A stretch of 58,507 nt of DNA from Solirubrobacterales bacterium (GCA_003132505.1 PKXY01000013.1:22212-80718); one strand, 5' to 3'; counted from the stretch's first letter, positions 30,322 to 39,361 are shown. Made by a program: numbers and translations. The notes: generated from the letters alone by a model not told the origin.

Positions 30322-30349
30322 CGCCCGAGCCGGTTCGGCTCGGGCGTTT
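30322..30349 (+). terminator. Intrinsic terminator, 10-bp stem plus TTT
   Basis: CGCCCGAGCC and GGCTCGGGCG form a perfect 10-bp stem with a GGTTC loop, followed by TTT. It is the best terminator hairpin in the window. The 265 bp before it (30058-30321) contain nothing recognisable. It lies 37 bp before the next start codon. Confidence 0.75.
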
Positions 30350-30373
30350 GATCGACCCAGCGGACCGCGACGC

Positions 30374-30379
30374 TAAGCT
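30374..30379 (+). promoter_or_regulatory. -10 box TAAGCT, leaderless start
   Basis: TAAGCT fits TANNNT and ends 7 nt before the ATG at 30387, with no ribosome binding site between. Confidence 0.5.
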
Positions 30380-30386
30380 GCGTTCG

Positions 30387-31244
30387 ATGCCAACGAACGC
30401 CAACGGCGCGTCAACGTTCACGCCGAGCGACCGCGAGATTCACTCGTGGTTGATGGACATGGACGGCGTCCTGATCCATGAGGACCACGCGATTCCGGGC
30501 GCGGTCCAGTTCATCGAACGGCTGCGGGAGCACGAGCTGCCGTTCCTCGTCCTGACGAACAATTCAATCTATACGCCCCGCGACCTCGCCGCGCGCCTCG
30601 ATGCAATCGGCTTGACCGTACCGGAGAAGTCGATCTGGACCTCGGCCCTCGCGACGGCCCGCTTCCTGCGCGACCAGCGCCCCGGCGGCTCGGCCTACGT
30701 AATCGGCGAATCCGGCCTGACCACCGCGCTCCACAACGTGGGCTATACGCTCAGCGATCGAGATCCCGACTACGTGATCCTCGGCGAAACCCGCACGTAC
30801 AGCTTCGAGCGGATCACGAAGGCGATCCGCTTGATCGTTGACGGCGCGCGGTTCATCGCGACCAATCCCGACACGGTCGGTCCGACGCCCGATGGCCCGC
30901 TACCGGCGACCGGATCGGTCGCGGCCCTGGTCTCCCGCGCCACCGGCGTCGAGCCCTACTACGTCGGCAAGCCGAACCCGCTGATGATGCGCTCCGCCCT
31001 CAACGCGATCGAAGCCCACTCGGAGCACACGGCGATGATCGGCGATCGTATGGACACTGACATCGTCGCCGGCCTCGAGGCCGGCCTCCACACGATCCTC
31101 GTGCTCACCGGCGTCAGCACCCGCGAGACCGCAGAGCGGTTCCCCTACCGCCCCTCGGCAATCGCCGACTCGGTCGCCGACCTCACGAGCGAGCTGCACA
31201 AACCCGGCGACACAGCCCGAGCAAGAAGCAAAGCCAGGGCCTGA
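30387..31244 (+). CDS. NagD-like HAD phosphatase
   Basis: 285 residues from the ATG at 30387, supported by TAAGCT 7 nt upstream; an earlier TTG at 30348 would lie within the terminator. Motif I is [14 protein letters not shown], motif II is LVLTNNS, the Lys of motif III is in [11 protein letters not shown] and motif IV is [13 protein letters not shown]. The C2B-type cap between motifs II and III marks the NagD/4-nitrophenylphosphatase group, which acts on sugar or nucleotide monophosphates. The substrate is unknown. The Lys/Arg/Ala-rich C-terminal tail is unusual. Confidence 0.87.
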   Translation: MPTNANGASTFTPSDREIHSWLMDMDGVLIHEDHAIPGAVQFIERLREHELPFLVLTNNSIYTPRDLAARLDAIGLTVPEKSIWTSALATARFLRDQRPGGSAYVIGESGLTTALHNVGYTLSDRDPDYVILGETRTYSFERITKAIRLIVDGARFIATNPDTVGPTPDGPLPATGSVAALVSRATGVEPYYVGKPNPLMMRSALNAIEAHSEHTAMIGDRMDTDIVAGLEAGLHTILVLTGVSTRETAERFPYRPSAIADSVADLTSELHKPGDTARARSKARA

Positions 31245-31354
31245 CCGCCAAGCCACAGCAACCGAGCTCCGCGCGAGGACACCACCGCCTCCAGGCCATG
31301 CCCGGGCCGACGCGCGAGTAGGCCCACATCGCCAGCGGGCACTGCCCCGCCCCC

Positions 31355-32980
31355 TCAATTCTCGACTGTCACCAGCGTCCCGACCGGCGTGTATGGCCAC
31401 ACCTTCGCCGCCGCTGCGAGCGGTAGCTCGACGCAGCCGAGGCTCTGTGGCGTGCCGTATGAACCGCGCGGGAACTCGTGGATCGCGTCGCCGCCGTTGA
31501 AATAGCTGATGTAGCGGATGCCGGGGTCGTCGTAGTGCGAGCCGTCTGGGTTCGTTCCGCGCATCGTCCCGACAGGGATGTGTTCGAACACGGCAAAGGT
31601 TCCGTGCTGCGTCGGGGACTCGGGAATGCCCGTGTTTCCGGGCGATCTCAGCACGACGTGGCCAGCGCTCCACAGGGTCAACGACTCCGGTACCAGCGCA
31701 TGCACGTAGACATAGCTGTAGGGCGCCGCGTGCCGCTGCCGCGCGATCGCTGCGCCTAGCAGCGTGTGCCATACCTCGGGGCCTGCGATTCCGTCGACGG
31801 CGAGGCCGTGATCGTGCTCGAACATCATCACCGCGCCCTTGGTGATCGTGTTCGATGCGCCGGGGTGCCACAGCGCCTCGAGCGCAGAAGGCGTCTTCGG
31901 ATAGAGCCAGCTGAACGCCCCCGCCGGCGGGTCGACCGCTGCCGCCACCTCAGCGTCCGCCGTCAGCGCGATCGGGTCACCGGTCGGAGCCCAGTCGACC
32001 GGAAGGTAGCCCAACCCTGCCAGCAGCTGCTGGAGCCGCAACGTCGAGCCGCCTGCGACCGCATAGTCGATGACTTTGGTGGGCTCGGTGCTGCCAGCAG
32101 CTGGTTGGCCGACAACGTCGCGCGGCAGCACCACTTGCAGCGTGCTTGCGAGCGGGAAGCCCGTGCCGGCAGGGGTGAATACGAGCGTGTGACTATCCGG
32201 CTCGTGCCAGGAGCCGGCCGCGGCCGGTAGCAGGCGCGGCATCGCCGACCCGAGCACGTCCGCCACCGGCCGCGAGAAGGTCAGACGGATCGCCGCGGTG
32301 GGAAGCAATGTCGCGCTCGTAGCGGGTCTCGCGACGAGCACCGGTGCGCGGGACGGGGGAAACCACGTCACATAGCTCGGCCTCCCCAAGCGCTCCCACG
32401 ATCGCGCCGCGGCGCGGATCTGGATCGAGCCCGCCGCAGCGCCCGGGTTGAGCTCGAGACCGCCACGCGTCAGGCGTTGCGCGACGAGCTGCCCGGCACT
32501 CAGGGTCGCGGCTGCGGCGACCGGTTGGTCGAACGACACGCGCAGTGGCGCGCCCGGGACCCGCGTCAGCCAAGGCTTTGTCACATGCGCCACCGGCGCC
32601 CTGATCGTCAGCTGCTCGCGGCGAACGCTGCCGAGCGCCCAGCTCAGCCAGCCTGGCCGGCGAACGACCACATCGACCGTCACGATTTCTCCCGGTGCCA
32701 GCTTCGCCTCAGGTACCAGCAGGCCGTTGTGGTCGGCGAGCGGAATCGCTTGGCCCGACGGCCCGTATGCGCTTGCGAACTCAAACGATCCAGCGAACGG
32801 CGGCAGCTCTATCCGCGCCAGCGCCGTCGAGCTCTCCCCGAGCGAGGGCGATGACCACAGAGCCAGCGCGAGCACGCCAAGGATCGCCACTACCGCCGTC
32901 GTGGCGAATCCCAGCGCGAGCACCGACCATCGAGATCGGAACCGTGGTGCGCCGCGCCAGCCGAGCGGACCGCGCGCCAT
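31355..32980 (-). CDS. L,D-transpeptidase with Ig-like and peptidoglycan-binding domains
   Basis: 541 residues. A basic N-terminus and one helix (FATTAVVAILGVLALALWS) anchor the protein with its body outside. Two Ig-like segments follow (about 110-310). A peptidoglycan-binding-like helical module (LRLQQLLAGLGYLP and GAVMMFEHDHGLAVDGIAG) comes next. The YkuD catalytic domain carries IHEFPRGSYGTPQSLGCVELP, where Cys is the nucleophile; the usual SHGC is SLGC here. The domain cross-links peptidoglycan (3-3 links) or attaches proteins. The start is 6 nt after a minus-strand TATCCT, so it is probably leaderless. Confidence 0.9.
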   Translation of the reverse strand: MARGPLGWRGAPRFRSRWSVLALGFATTAVVAILGVLALALWSSPSLGESSTALARIELPPFAGSFEFASAYGPSGQAIPLADHNGLLVPEAKLAPGEIVTVDVVVRRPGWLSWALGSVRREQLTIRAPVAHVTKPWLTRVPGAPLRVSFDQPVAAAATLSAGQLVAQRLTRGGLELNPGAAAGSIQIRAAARSWERLGRPSYVTWFPPSRAPVLVARPATSATLLPTAAIRLTFSRPVADVLGSAMPRLLPAAAGSWHEPDSHTLVFTPAGTGFPLASTLQVVLPRDVVGQPAAGSTEPTKVIDYAVAGGSTLRLQQLLAGLGYLPVDWAPTGDPIALTADAEVAAAVDPPAGAFSWLYPKTPSALEALWHPGASNTITKGAVMMFEHDHGLAVDGIAGPEVWHTLLGAAIARQRHAAPYSYVYVHALVPESLTLWSAGHVVLRSPGNTGIPESPTQHGTFAVFEHIPVGTMRGTNPDGSHYDDPGIRYISYFNGGDAIHEFPRGSYGTPQSLGCVELPLAAAAKVWPYTPVGTLVTVEN

Positions 32981-32986
32981 ACAAAG

Positions 32987-32992
32987 AGGATA
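32987..32992 (-). promoter_or_regulatory. -10 box TATCCT for the L,D-transpeptidase gene
   Basis: On the minus strand TATCCT ends 6 nt before the ATG at 32980, again a leaderless arrangement. Confidence 0.5.
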
Positions 32993-33030
32993 GGGAGAGC
33001 AAACCTCGGCCGCGGCGGCTGCTTCTTAAG

Positions 33031-33044
33031 GCAAGGCGCCTTGC
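33031..33044. promoter_or_regulatory. 14-bp perfect palindrome, possible operator
   Basis: GCAAGGCGCCTTGC is a perfect palindrome midway between the divergent L,D-transpeptidase and Hpt genes. A further inverted pair TTGCAATTGG (33041-33050) and CCAATGCAA (33078-33086) overlaps it. It may bind a dimeric regulator that controls one or both genes. Confidence 0.4.
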
Positions 33045-33128
33045 AATTGGTCCAGTAGGCCCGTTTGCGGCCGCTAACCAATGCAAACTGTTGCGTAGCG
33101 ACGGTCGAGCCAATCGGAGGCGTTCGCT

Positions 33129-33479
33129 GTGGAGATGTTGGACACAGAAGTACTGGCAGAGTTGAGCGCCCTGGGCGAGGACGATCTCCGTGCCCTCATC
33201 GACATGTACTTCGAGGACGTCACGTCCCAGCTGGACCGCCTGCGGTCGGCGCTTGGCGACGGCGATGCGGACGCACTGGCGGCAGCGGCACATCGCGTCA
33301 AGGGAGCGAGTCTGAGCATCGGGGCGGCGCGTGTCGCATCGCTCGCGTCCGAGCTCGAGGTCGCCGGCCAGGCAAACGACCTTGGCGGCTGCGATGCGTT
33401 GCTGCGGGCGTTTGAGTCGGAGCTCGACCCGACGCGCGAAGCGCTGAGCGCTGTGCTCGCAGTCGAGTTCTCCCGCTGA
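33129..33479 (+). CDS. Stand-alone histidine phosphotransfer (Hpt) protein
   Basis: 116 residues; GGAGG precedes the GTG by 9 nt. The Hpt four-helix bundle is recognisable with the phosphoaccepting His in [15 protein letters not shown]. It starts with [20 protein letters not shown]. Hpt proteins carry phosphate between a kinase receiver domain and a final response regulator. The hybrid kinase at 33685 is the natural partner: same strand, 205 bp downstream, with a receiver domain. No output regulator is nearby. Confidence 0.87.
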   Translation: MEMLDTEVLAELSALGEDDLRALIDMYFEDVTSQLDRLRSALGDGDADALAAAAHRVKGASLSIGAARVASLASELEVAGQANDLGGCDALLRAFESELDPTREALSAVLAVEFSR

Positions 33480-33684
33480 CCTGGACGTTTATTCGTCGGC
33501 GAAGATACGAGAAGCAGGCGCCGGTGCACAGTCCAAGGTCCCCGACGCCGAAACTCGCATCACCTCTCCGGCGCGCCCGCTTGCGTGCACGGTGCGGCGT
33601 CATGGCGCTTTGGCGGGGCGGCCAATCAACCGACAGCCCCGATCAAATGGCCAACGGGATCCGCTGCGAAGCGGAGGGAGCAGG

Positions 33685-35094
33685 ATGCGCGCAAAGTTCA
33701 ACGAGAAGTCAGTCGCCGGGATCGCTGTTATCGCGGCTGGGGCGCTGATTGCAGACCGCTTCGCACGCCTGCCGCTTGTTGTCGTCATCTTCGCCGCGGC
33801 CGCGCTGGGCGGCGCGATCCTGCACCTCGTTCGCTCACTTGCGCGGGCCGCTCGGGCTGCGCGGACGCTTGCGCTTCAGCGCGACCAGGCGCTCGAGGCC
33901 TCCACAGCGAAGTCCGCCTTCGTCGCGACCGTCAGCCATGAGCTGCGCACACCGTTGGCCGGCGTGATCGGGATGACCGAGCTCCTGCTCGACACTCAGC
34001 TGAGCGCCGAGCAGCACGAGTACGCCAAGATCGTGCGATCGTCGGGCGAGGGACTGCTGCTGGTGATCAACGACATCCTCGACTACTCGAAGATCGAAGC
34101 CGGCAAGCTCGAGCTGGTCGAGCGTGGCTTCGCGCTACCCGAGACGGTCGCCGAGGGCTGCGCCGCATTGAGCGTCCTTGCCCGAGACAAAGGCATCGCC
34201 GTTGACGTGGTCGCTGACCGCGATCTGCCCCAATGGGTGGTGGGCGACGCTGCTCGGCTGCGTCAGGTGGTTATCAACCTGGTCTCGAACGCGGTCAAGT
34301 TCACGTCCTCCGGCAGCGTCAACGTCCACATCGCGGCCGCGCCACGGGTATTGCTCGACCCCGTGGATCGGGTGCGTGTGCGCATCGAGGTCAGCGATAC
34401 CGGTATCGGAATCGATACGCAGACGCTCGCGACACTCTTCCAGCCCTTTACTCAGGGCGAGCGCTCAACCGCCGGCGCCTATGGCGGGACGGGCCTAGGA
34501 CTGTCGATATCGGCCCGGCTCGTCGCGATGATGGGCGGCACGATCGGCGCCTCGAGCGAGCCTGGGCAGGGCAGCAGGTTCTGGTTCGAGCTGCCACTGC
34601 GCCACGCCGACAGCTCGCAGCGCAGCGCCACGCACGCGCACGATCTGTTTCTCGTTGAGGCGCCAGCTCGATCACGCGCCCTGCCGGTCGCAGCACCGCT
34701 GGTCCTCGTTGCCGAGGACAACCCGGTCAACCAGGTTCTCGCGGTGCGGTTGCTCGAGAAATGCGGTTACCGAGCCGAGATCGTCGGCACTGGTCGCGAC
34801 GCCGTCGCGGCCGTCGAGCGGGAGTCGTACGCGGCCGTGCTGATGGACTGTCAGATGCCCGAGCTCGATGGCTACGCAGCGACCCGCGAGATCCGCCGCC
34901 GCGAAGGAGACTCGCCGCGCTTGCCGATCATCGCGATGACCGCGCACTCGATGGCCGGTGACCGCGAGAAGTGCCTCGATGCAGGCATGGACGACTACGT
35001 CAGCAAGCCGATCGACTCAGAGGAGCTGCGCGATGTGCTTGCCCGCCACGCGACGCTCGAAGCTCCCGCGAGCCTGAGCAACGGCGCGGCCTGA
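33685..35094 (+). CDS. Hybrid histidine kinase with C-terminal receiver
   Basis: 469 residues from the ATG at 33685, which follows GGAGGGAG; the longer frame to 33592 is unlikely. Two short hydrophobic helices ([13 protein letters not shown] and [16 protein letters not shown]) anchor it with no real periplasmic domain. HisKA has [14 protein letters not shown]. HATPase has [16 protein letters not shown] and GTGLGLSIS. The receiver carries [20 protein letters not shown] and Lys in [10 protein letters not shown]. With the Hpt protein it forms a kinase-receiver-Hpt relay. The missing sensor domain suggests a membrane or partner-protein signal. Confidence 0.93.
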   Translation: MRAKFNEKSVAGIAVIAAGALIADRFARLPLVVVIFAAAALGGAILHLVRSLARAARAARTLALQRDQALEASTAKSAFVATVSHELRTPLAGVIGMTELLLDTQLSAEQHEYAKIVRSSGEGLLLVINDILDYSKIEAGKLELVERGFALPETVAEGCAALSVLARDKGIAVDVVADRDLPQWVVGDAARLRQVVINLVSNAVKFTSSGSVNVHIAAAPRVLLDPVDRVRVRIEVSDTGIGIDTQTLATLFQPFTQGERSTAGAYGGTGLGLSISARLVAMMGGTIGASSEPGQGSRFWFELPLRHADSSQRSATHAHDLFLVEAPARSRALPVAAPLVLVAEDNPVNQVLAVRLLEKCGYRAEIVGTGRDAVAAVERESYAAVLMDCQMPELDGYAATREIRRREGDSPRLPIIAMTAHSMAGDREKCLDAGMDDYVSKPIDSEELRDVLARHATLEAPASLSNGAA

Positions 35095-35205
35095 CGCCGA
35101 GGCTCGCCGGCGGCGGATTCTGGGCCTCGCTTCCTGTCGCGCAACGAGCGAGAGCCCACGAGCCGACCGTCGCGCTCCGGCTTCTGGCATATTGCGCCGC
35201 GCGAC

Positions 35206-36237
35206 ATGCGGATCGGACTCCTCACGGGCGGTGGTGACTGCCCTGGCCTCAATGCCGTGATCAGGGCGGTCGTGCGACGCGGGGTCGAGCATGAGGACAA
35301 CAGCTTCGCCGGCTTTCGCTCCGGCTGGGCCGGGGTGCTGGCGGGCGAATCGATCGAGCTTACCCAGGAGAGCACAACCGGACTGCTGCCGCGCGGCGGC
35401 ACGATCCTCAGAACCTCGCGCACCAATCCTTTCGCCGATGGCGCCGACGGCGTCGCTCGCGTGCGTGCGGCGATCGAGCAGGCCGGCGTCGACGTTCTCG
35501 TTCCGATCGGTGGCGAGGACACCCTCGGAGTTGCGCTGCGCCTCTCCGAGGGTGGCATACCGGTTGTCGGCGTACCGAAGACGATCGACAACGACCTCGG
35601 CGGCACGGACTTCACGTTCGGCTTCCACACCGCGGTGCAGATTGCAAGCGACGCGATCGACCGCCTACACACGACCGCCGAATCGCACAACAGGGTGATG
35701 GTGCTCGAGGTGATGGGCCGCCACGCGGGCTGGATTGCCACCTACTCGGGCATGGCGGGCGGCGCGGACGCGATCCTCGTGCCCGAGCGACCGTTCGACA
35801 TCGGTGAGCTATGCCGGCGCCTGCGCCGCCGCCACGAGGGGGGCAGGACCTTCTCGATCGTCGTGGTTGCCGAGGGGGCGACGCCAAGGGACGGGGGCCT
35901 CTCGACGACCGCCAAGGGAACCGACGCTTTCGGCCATGAGCGGCTGGGGGGGATCGGCGCCGCGCTCGCCGATGAGATCGAGGAGATCACGGGCTACGAG
36001 ACGCGCGTCACGGTGCTCGGTCACGTCCAGCGCGGCGGCACCCCGAGCGCATACGACCGCGTGCTCGCAACGCGCTTCGGCGTCGCGGCCATGGACGCCG
36101 TAAACGCCGGGCATTTCGGCGTGATGGTTGCGCTGCAGGCGACCGAGATCGTCGAGGTGCCGCTCGCCGACGCTCTGCGCGAGCCGAAACTGCTCGATCC
36201 CGCCTTCTACGAAGCTGCCGAGGTCTTCTTCGCGTAA
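35206..36237 (+). CDS. 6-phosphofructokinase, probably pyrophosphate-dependent
   Basis: 343 residues, group III/actinobacterial PFK. It converts fructose 6-phosphate to fructose 1,6-bisphosphate. The N-terminal nucleotide loop is TGGGDCPGLNAVIR. The donor-specificity positions read GGEDT (Asp at the position equivalent to E. coli 104) and GVPKTIDND (Lys at 124). Asp plus Lys at these sites is characteristic of the PPi-dependent enzymes, for example that of Amycolatopsis methanolica, whereas ATP enzymes have Gly at 104. The catalytic TIDND and the MGRHAGWIA motif are intact. The neighbours do not add evidence. The ATP/PPi assignment is inferred from these residues. Confidence 0.92.
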   Translation: MRIGLLTGGGDCPGLNAVIRAVVRRGVEHEDNSFAGFRSGWAGVLAGESIELTQESTTGLLPRGGTILRTSRTNPFADGADGVARVRAAIEQAGVDVLVPIGGEDTLGVALRLSEGGIPVVGVPKTIDNDLGGTDFTFGFHTAVQIASDAIDRLHTTAESHNRVMVLEVMGRHAGWIATYSGMAGGADAILVPERPFDIGELCRRLRRRHEGGRTFSIVVVAEGATPRDGGLSTTAKGTDAFGHERLGGIGAALADEIEEITGYETRVTVLGHVQRGGTPSAYDRVLATRFGVAAMDAVNAGHFGVMVALQATEIVEVPLADALREPKLLDPAFYEAAEVFFA

Positions 36238-36268
36238 CGGCGGCCGGCCGCGGTGGCGGCCAGGGGGG

Positions 36269-36274
36269 TAGAGT
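36269..36274 (+). promoter_or_regulatory. -10 box TAGAGT, leaderless start
   Basis: TAGAGT fits TANNNT and ends 7 nt before the GTG at 36282; no ribosome binding site follows. Confidence 0.5.
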
Positions 36275-36281
36275 CGCGTCG

Positions 36282-36530
36282 GTGGACGATCCGAGCACGT
36301 CGCAGGCAGACCTCGACCTCGAGGCTCGTCGCATAGAGGAGCGGCGCGCGGTCGATGAGGCCGGCGGTGGCGAGGCCGAGGGCTTCGAGCTCGCCGAGGA
36401 GGACCTGATCGAGCACGCCTCGCACGGCGACGAGCACAGCACGCTACGGATCATCCGCGACGCTGGGGAGGCCGAGGAGCCGCTCGACGCCGACTACGGT
36501 GAGCCCGACGAGGAGCACAAGCCCGACTAA
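36282..36530 (+). CDS. Small acidic protein, unknown
   Basis: 82 residues, GTG start after a TANNNT box. It is rich in Asp and Glu with scattered Arg (LDLEARRIEERRAVDEAGGG, FELAEEDLIEHASHGDEHS). It has no membrane segment or Cys. The HGDEHST part may be a small conserved core. Its charge and repetitive pattern suggest a partly disordered or helical protein. I do not recognise a named family. It ends 47 bp before the convergent dps gene. Confidence 0.65.
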   Translation: MDDPSTSQADLDLEARRIEERRAVDEAGGGEAEGFELAEEDLIEHASHGDEHSTLRIIRDAGEAEEPLDADYGEPDEEHKPD

Positions 36531-36577
36531 AACGCTGGGTTGGTGGCCGCAGGTACCAGCGATCAGTACCAGCCGCG

Positions 36578-37078
36578 TCAGGCGCCCTTGCCGGGCGTGA
36601 GCTGCGAGCGCAGCATCCATTGCTGCTCCTCCAGGGCACGCAGCACCTCGATCAGGACGTCCTGCGCGCCGGCGTCCAGCTCTCCCAGTCGATCGATCCG
36701 CGTGCGCGTGCGCTCGCTGACCTCCGCGACGCGTCGGACCAGCTCGGCGACGACATCATGGTCGGCGATCGGCGCGGCTGCGAGTGGGCCGTGCTCGGCG
36801 GCCTCGCTGACTGTGCTCGCCTGGCCGTCGGGGAACACACCGACCGCGACTGCGCGCTCGGCGACCGTGTCAGAAAGCTCGCGCCACGAATCGACGAGCT
36901 CGTCGAGGTAGAGGTGAAGCGGGCGGAACAGCGGACCGACGACCGTCCAGTGGAGCTGCTTGCCCACGAGCGATAGGTCGACCAGCTCGACCAGAGTTTC
37001 CTGCAGCTGACGGCCGATCTCGGCGCGCTCGTGCCCGCCGAGTGATGGCAGGTGCGCGGGCGGTGCTGTTGCGGGCAT
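36578..37078 (-). CDS. dps: Dps-family ferritin-like DNA-protection protein
   Basis: 166 residues from the ATG at 37078, which follows AAGGAG; the frame extends upstream but with no start support. The Dps pattern is clear: VGKQLHWTVVGPLFRPLHLYLDELVDSWRE carries the His and Asp/Glu of the interfacial ferroxidase centre, followed by helices (RTRTRIDRLGEL and QDVLIEVLRALEEQQWML). Dps dodecamers oxidise Fe2+ and shield DNA under oxidative stress. It lacks a long Lys-rich tail, so DNA binding is uncertain. Confidence 0.87.
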   Translation of the reverse strand: MPATAPPAHLPSLGGHERAEIGRQLQETLVELVDLSLVGKQLHWTVVGPLFRPLHLYLDELVDSWRELSDTVAERAVAVGVFPDGQASTVSEAAEHGPLAAAPIADHDVVAELVRRVAEVSERTRTRIDRLGELDAGAQDVLIEVLRALEEQQWMLRSQLTPGKGA

Positions 37079-37214
37079 TTCTGTGTGCTCCTTTGTCGTC
37101 GCGATTCCCAAATCGGTGGCGGTGACGTTAGCGCGTGCCAGACTTCCCGCAGCGGCGGCTGAAACGGAGCCTGCGAACGCGCGGAGTCCGCGCCGTCGAC
37201 GATGATCCGCAAGC

Positions 37215-38261
37215 ATGAGGATCGCCACGCCCATGACCGCAGCGGCCGCGACAGCCGTGGCCGTCGTGGCGGCAAGTCTTGTGTGGGTCATGCCGGCGCT
37301 GTCGGATTCGACAAGCGGGACGGCTGACTGCGGCGCAGCGACGCAGGCCACCATCATCGCCGGCTATCAGGCCGCGAGCCATACGATCTACGAGGGCGAG
37401 CTCGCATCGCCCGAGGTGACGGACGACCTGAGGCACGTGACGAGCTCCAACGGTCTGGCGCGTGGGGTCGCCGATGGCGATCAGGCGATCGTCCGAGCTG
37501 AGACCCACAAGATCGTCTACACCCACCACTGGCACATCGTGCGCCTTCGCGTCCTCTCGCCGTCCGGCCGCGTTCTTGCGGATGTTGGCGGACCGTACGT
37601 GCTCGCTCCGGTCACCGGTCAGATCACCTACCACGGCGCGGTCGTCGGTCGCTTCGTGATGAGTGTCCAGGACGACCTCGGATACGAGAAGCTCGTCACC
37701 CGCTTCACGGGCCTGCCAATCGAGCTCTACCGTGCCGGCGCGCCACTCATGGGTCGCGACTTCCCCCTGCACGAGGTGCCGCCACACTTGCTGGCGCAGG
37801 GTGCGCCGATCATGGTGAACGGCGCCAAGGTTGTGACCTTCACCTACCCGGTGCTCGCGTTCCCGGCGGGTCAGGTCGAGGTGATGCTCGCGATCCCGGC
37901 AGCGAGCGCTGCGCTCGAGCAGGCGAGTTGTGCGGAGGTGAACGCACAGACCTACGGCGAGATCTCAGTCCACCTCGCGATGCTGATCAACGTGCGCAAC
38001 AGCCCCGACACCTACGTGATGCTGGGCCACGAGTTCGACCCCGACAAGCTCACCTTCGTGCGCAGCGGCTCGATCCAGCTCGCGGGCTCCAATGGCCTCC
38101 CCGGTCCTGCATCCATTCCTGACAGCGGCAGCGTCAGCTACGAGGGACAGGTCTGGCTCGTGTACTCGTTCCTCGCAAAGCACTCGATACGCGTTTACAT
38201 CCTGTTCCCTGACACGACGGCGGGCGGCACAGGCGCGAGCGGATCAACCGGTGCGAGCTGA
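37215..38261 (+). CDS. Exported Cache-like protein, paralog 1
   Basis: 348 residues. A signal sequence or anchor (AAAATAVAVVAASLVWVMPAL) starts the protein. The core HIVRLRVLSPSGRVLADVGG, then YVLAPVTGQITYHG and FVMSVQDDLGYEKL is one I associate with single-Cache-type extracellular sensor folds. The family assignment is tentative. A Cys pair (DCGA and ASCAEV) may form a disulfide. The C-terminus is a GTGASGSTGAS tail. The next gene is a clear tandem paralog with the same core and tail type. No signalling domain follows, so it would be a free or anchored ligand-binding protein. Confidence 0.75.
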   Translation: MRIATPMTAAAATAVAVVAASLVWVMPALSDSTSGTADCGAATQATIIAGYQAASHTIYEGELASPEVTDDLRHVTSSNGLARGVADGDQAIVRAETHKIVYTHHWHIVRLRVLSPSGRVLADVGGPYVLAPVTGQITYHGAVVGRFVMSVQDDLGYEKLVTRFTGLPIELYRAGAPLMGRDFPLHEVPPHLLAQGAPIMVNGAKVVTFTYPVLAFPAGQVEVMLAIPAASAALEQASCAEVNAQTYGEISVHLAMLINVRNSPDTYVMLGHEFDPDKLTFVRSGSIQLAGSNGLPGPASIPDSGSVSYEGQVWLVYSFLAKHSIRVYILFPDTTAGGTGASGSTGAS

Positions 38262-38317
38262 GCGACAGCGCCCCCGTTAGTGTCTCGACCATCGGATCGC
38301 GCCTGCAAGCCTCGCTG

Positions 38318-39361
38318 TTGACGCTTTGCCTTGCCGCGGCAGGGGCCGGCACGCTGCTCGCTGGCGGTGGCGCCGCCGCCATGGCGGCGGCGTCCGCAGG
38401 TAACGGTTGCGCCGCCGCAACAGCCGGTGTCGTCGATGGGATCGACGACGGGATTGCCCATCAGATCTACAACGAGGAGCTGATGAGCATGGAGGTGAGT
38501 GCCGACCTCTACCGCGTCACGAGCTCGACGGCGCTTGCCAGCGCAGTCGCGAGCGGCGATCCGGCGATGGTACGAGCCGCGACGCACGAGATCGTGTACA
38601 CGCCGGTCTGGCACATCGTGCGCCTGCGCGTGCTGTCGAGCTCGGGCGAGCTGCTGGCCGATGTCGGAGGACCCTACGTGCTGGCGCCCTTGACCGGCCA
38701 GATCACCTACCAGGGCAAGCTCGTCGGAAGCTTCGTGATGAGCGTGCAGGACGACCTCGGCTACAAGAAGCTCGTCAACCACATCGCCGGCGTGCCGATC
38801 GAGGAGTACCTCCACGGCAAGCCGCTCATCGGGACGTTCAAGCACCCGCCGAGCAGCCCGCCGGCGAGCGGTCCGTTGACCTTCCGAGGCATCCACTACA
38901 AGGTCGATTCCTACACGCTCAGCGCGTTCCCGACGGGTGGACTGCAGATCGCCGTACTGGTGCCGTCGCCGTCGGCGTCGCTGTCGGCGATGAGCTGCCA
39001 GCAGGTGCGGTTGACGACGCACGCCGCAATCGTCGATCGCGTCGCCACAGGCCTGATGCGTTCGGGACACAGCATCTATTCCAACCAGCGCCTGTTCGTC
39101 TCTCAGGCGTACGACTACGTGCACCTACCGGTCTTCATGTTCAAAGGCACGCACGAGGCCTTCGGGACCAACCGGCTGGAGGGCATCACCGCGCCTGCGC
39201 CCGCGAAGCTCGCCGGGAGCGGCGAGGTGAGCTACGACGGCTCGAAATGGCTCGTGGCTGCGCTCAGGCCGTTCCCGCCCGACTGGATCTACGTGCTCGA
39301 GCCAGCGAGCGTGTCGGCGACGACCGGCGCCACGGGCGCCACGGGCGTTAGCTCGTCGTGA
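38318..39361 (+). CDS. Exported Cache-like protein, paralog 2
   Basis: 347 residues if the TTG at 38318 is the start. The frame is open further up to a CTG at 38258 that would overlap the previous gene by 4 nt and add a basic N-terminal segment (GSRLQ), which would suit a signal peptide better. The core repeats that of the upstream gene: HIVRLRVLSSSGELLADVGG, YVLAPLTGQITYQG and FVMSVQDDLGYKKL. The end is a TTGATGATGVSSS tail. The two genes differ most in the last third. They probably arose by tandem duplication and act together. The start is unresolved. Confidence 0.75.
   Translation: MTLCLAAAGAGTLLAGGGAAAMAAASAGNGCAAATAGVVDGIDDGIAHQIYNEELMSMEVSADLYRVTSSTALASAVASGDPAMVRAATHEIVYTPVWHIVRLRVLSSSGELLADVGGPYVLAPLTGQITYQGKLVGSFVMSVQDDLGYKKLVNHIAGVPIEEYLHGKPLIGTFKHPPSSPPASGPLTFRGIHYKVDSYTLSAFPTGGLQIAVLVPSPSASLSAMSCQQVRLTTHAAIVDRVATGLMRSGHSIYSNQRLFVSQAYDYVHLPVFMFKGTHEAFGTNRLEGITAPAPAKLAGSGEVSYDGSKWLVAALRPFPPDWIYVLEPASVSATTGATGATGVSSS

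Noticed and set aside
33480-33684. Possible riboswitch between the Hpt and kinase genes
   Set aside because: The spacer has hairpins, but I could not match c-di-GMP, c-di-AMP or other conserved riboswitch cores.
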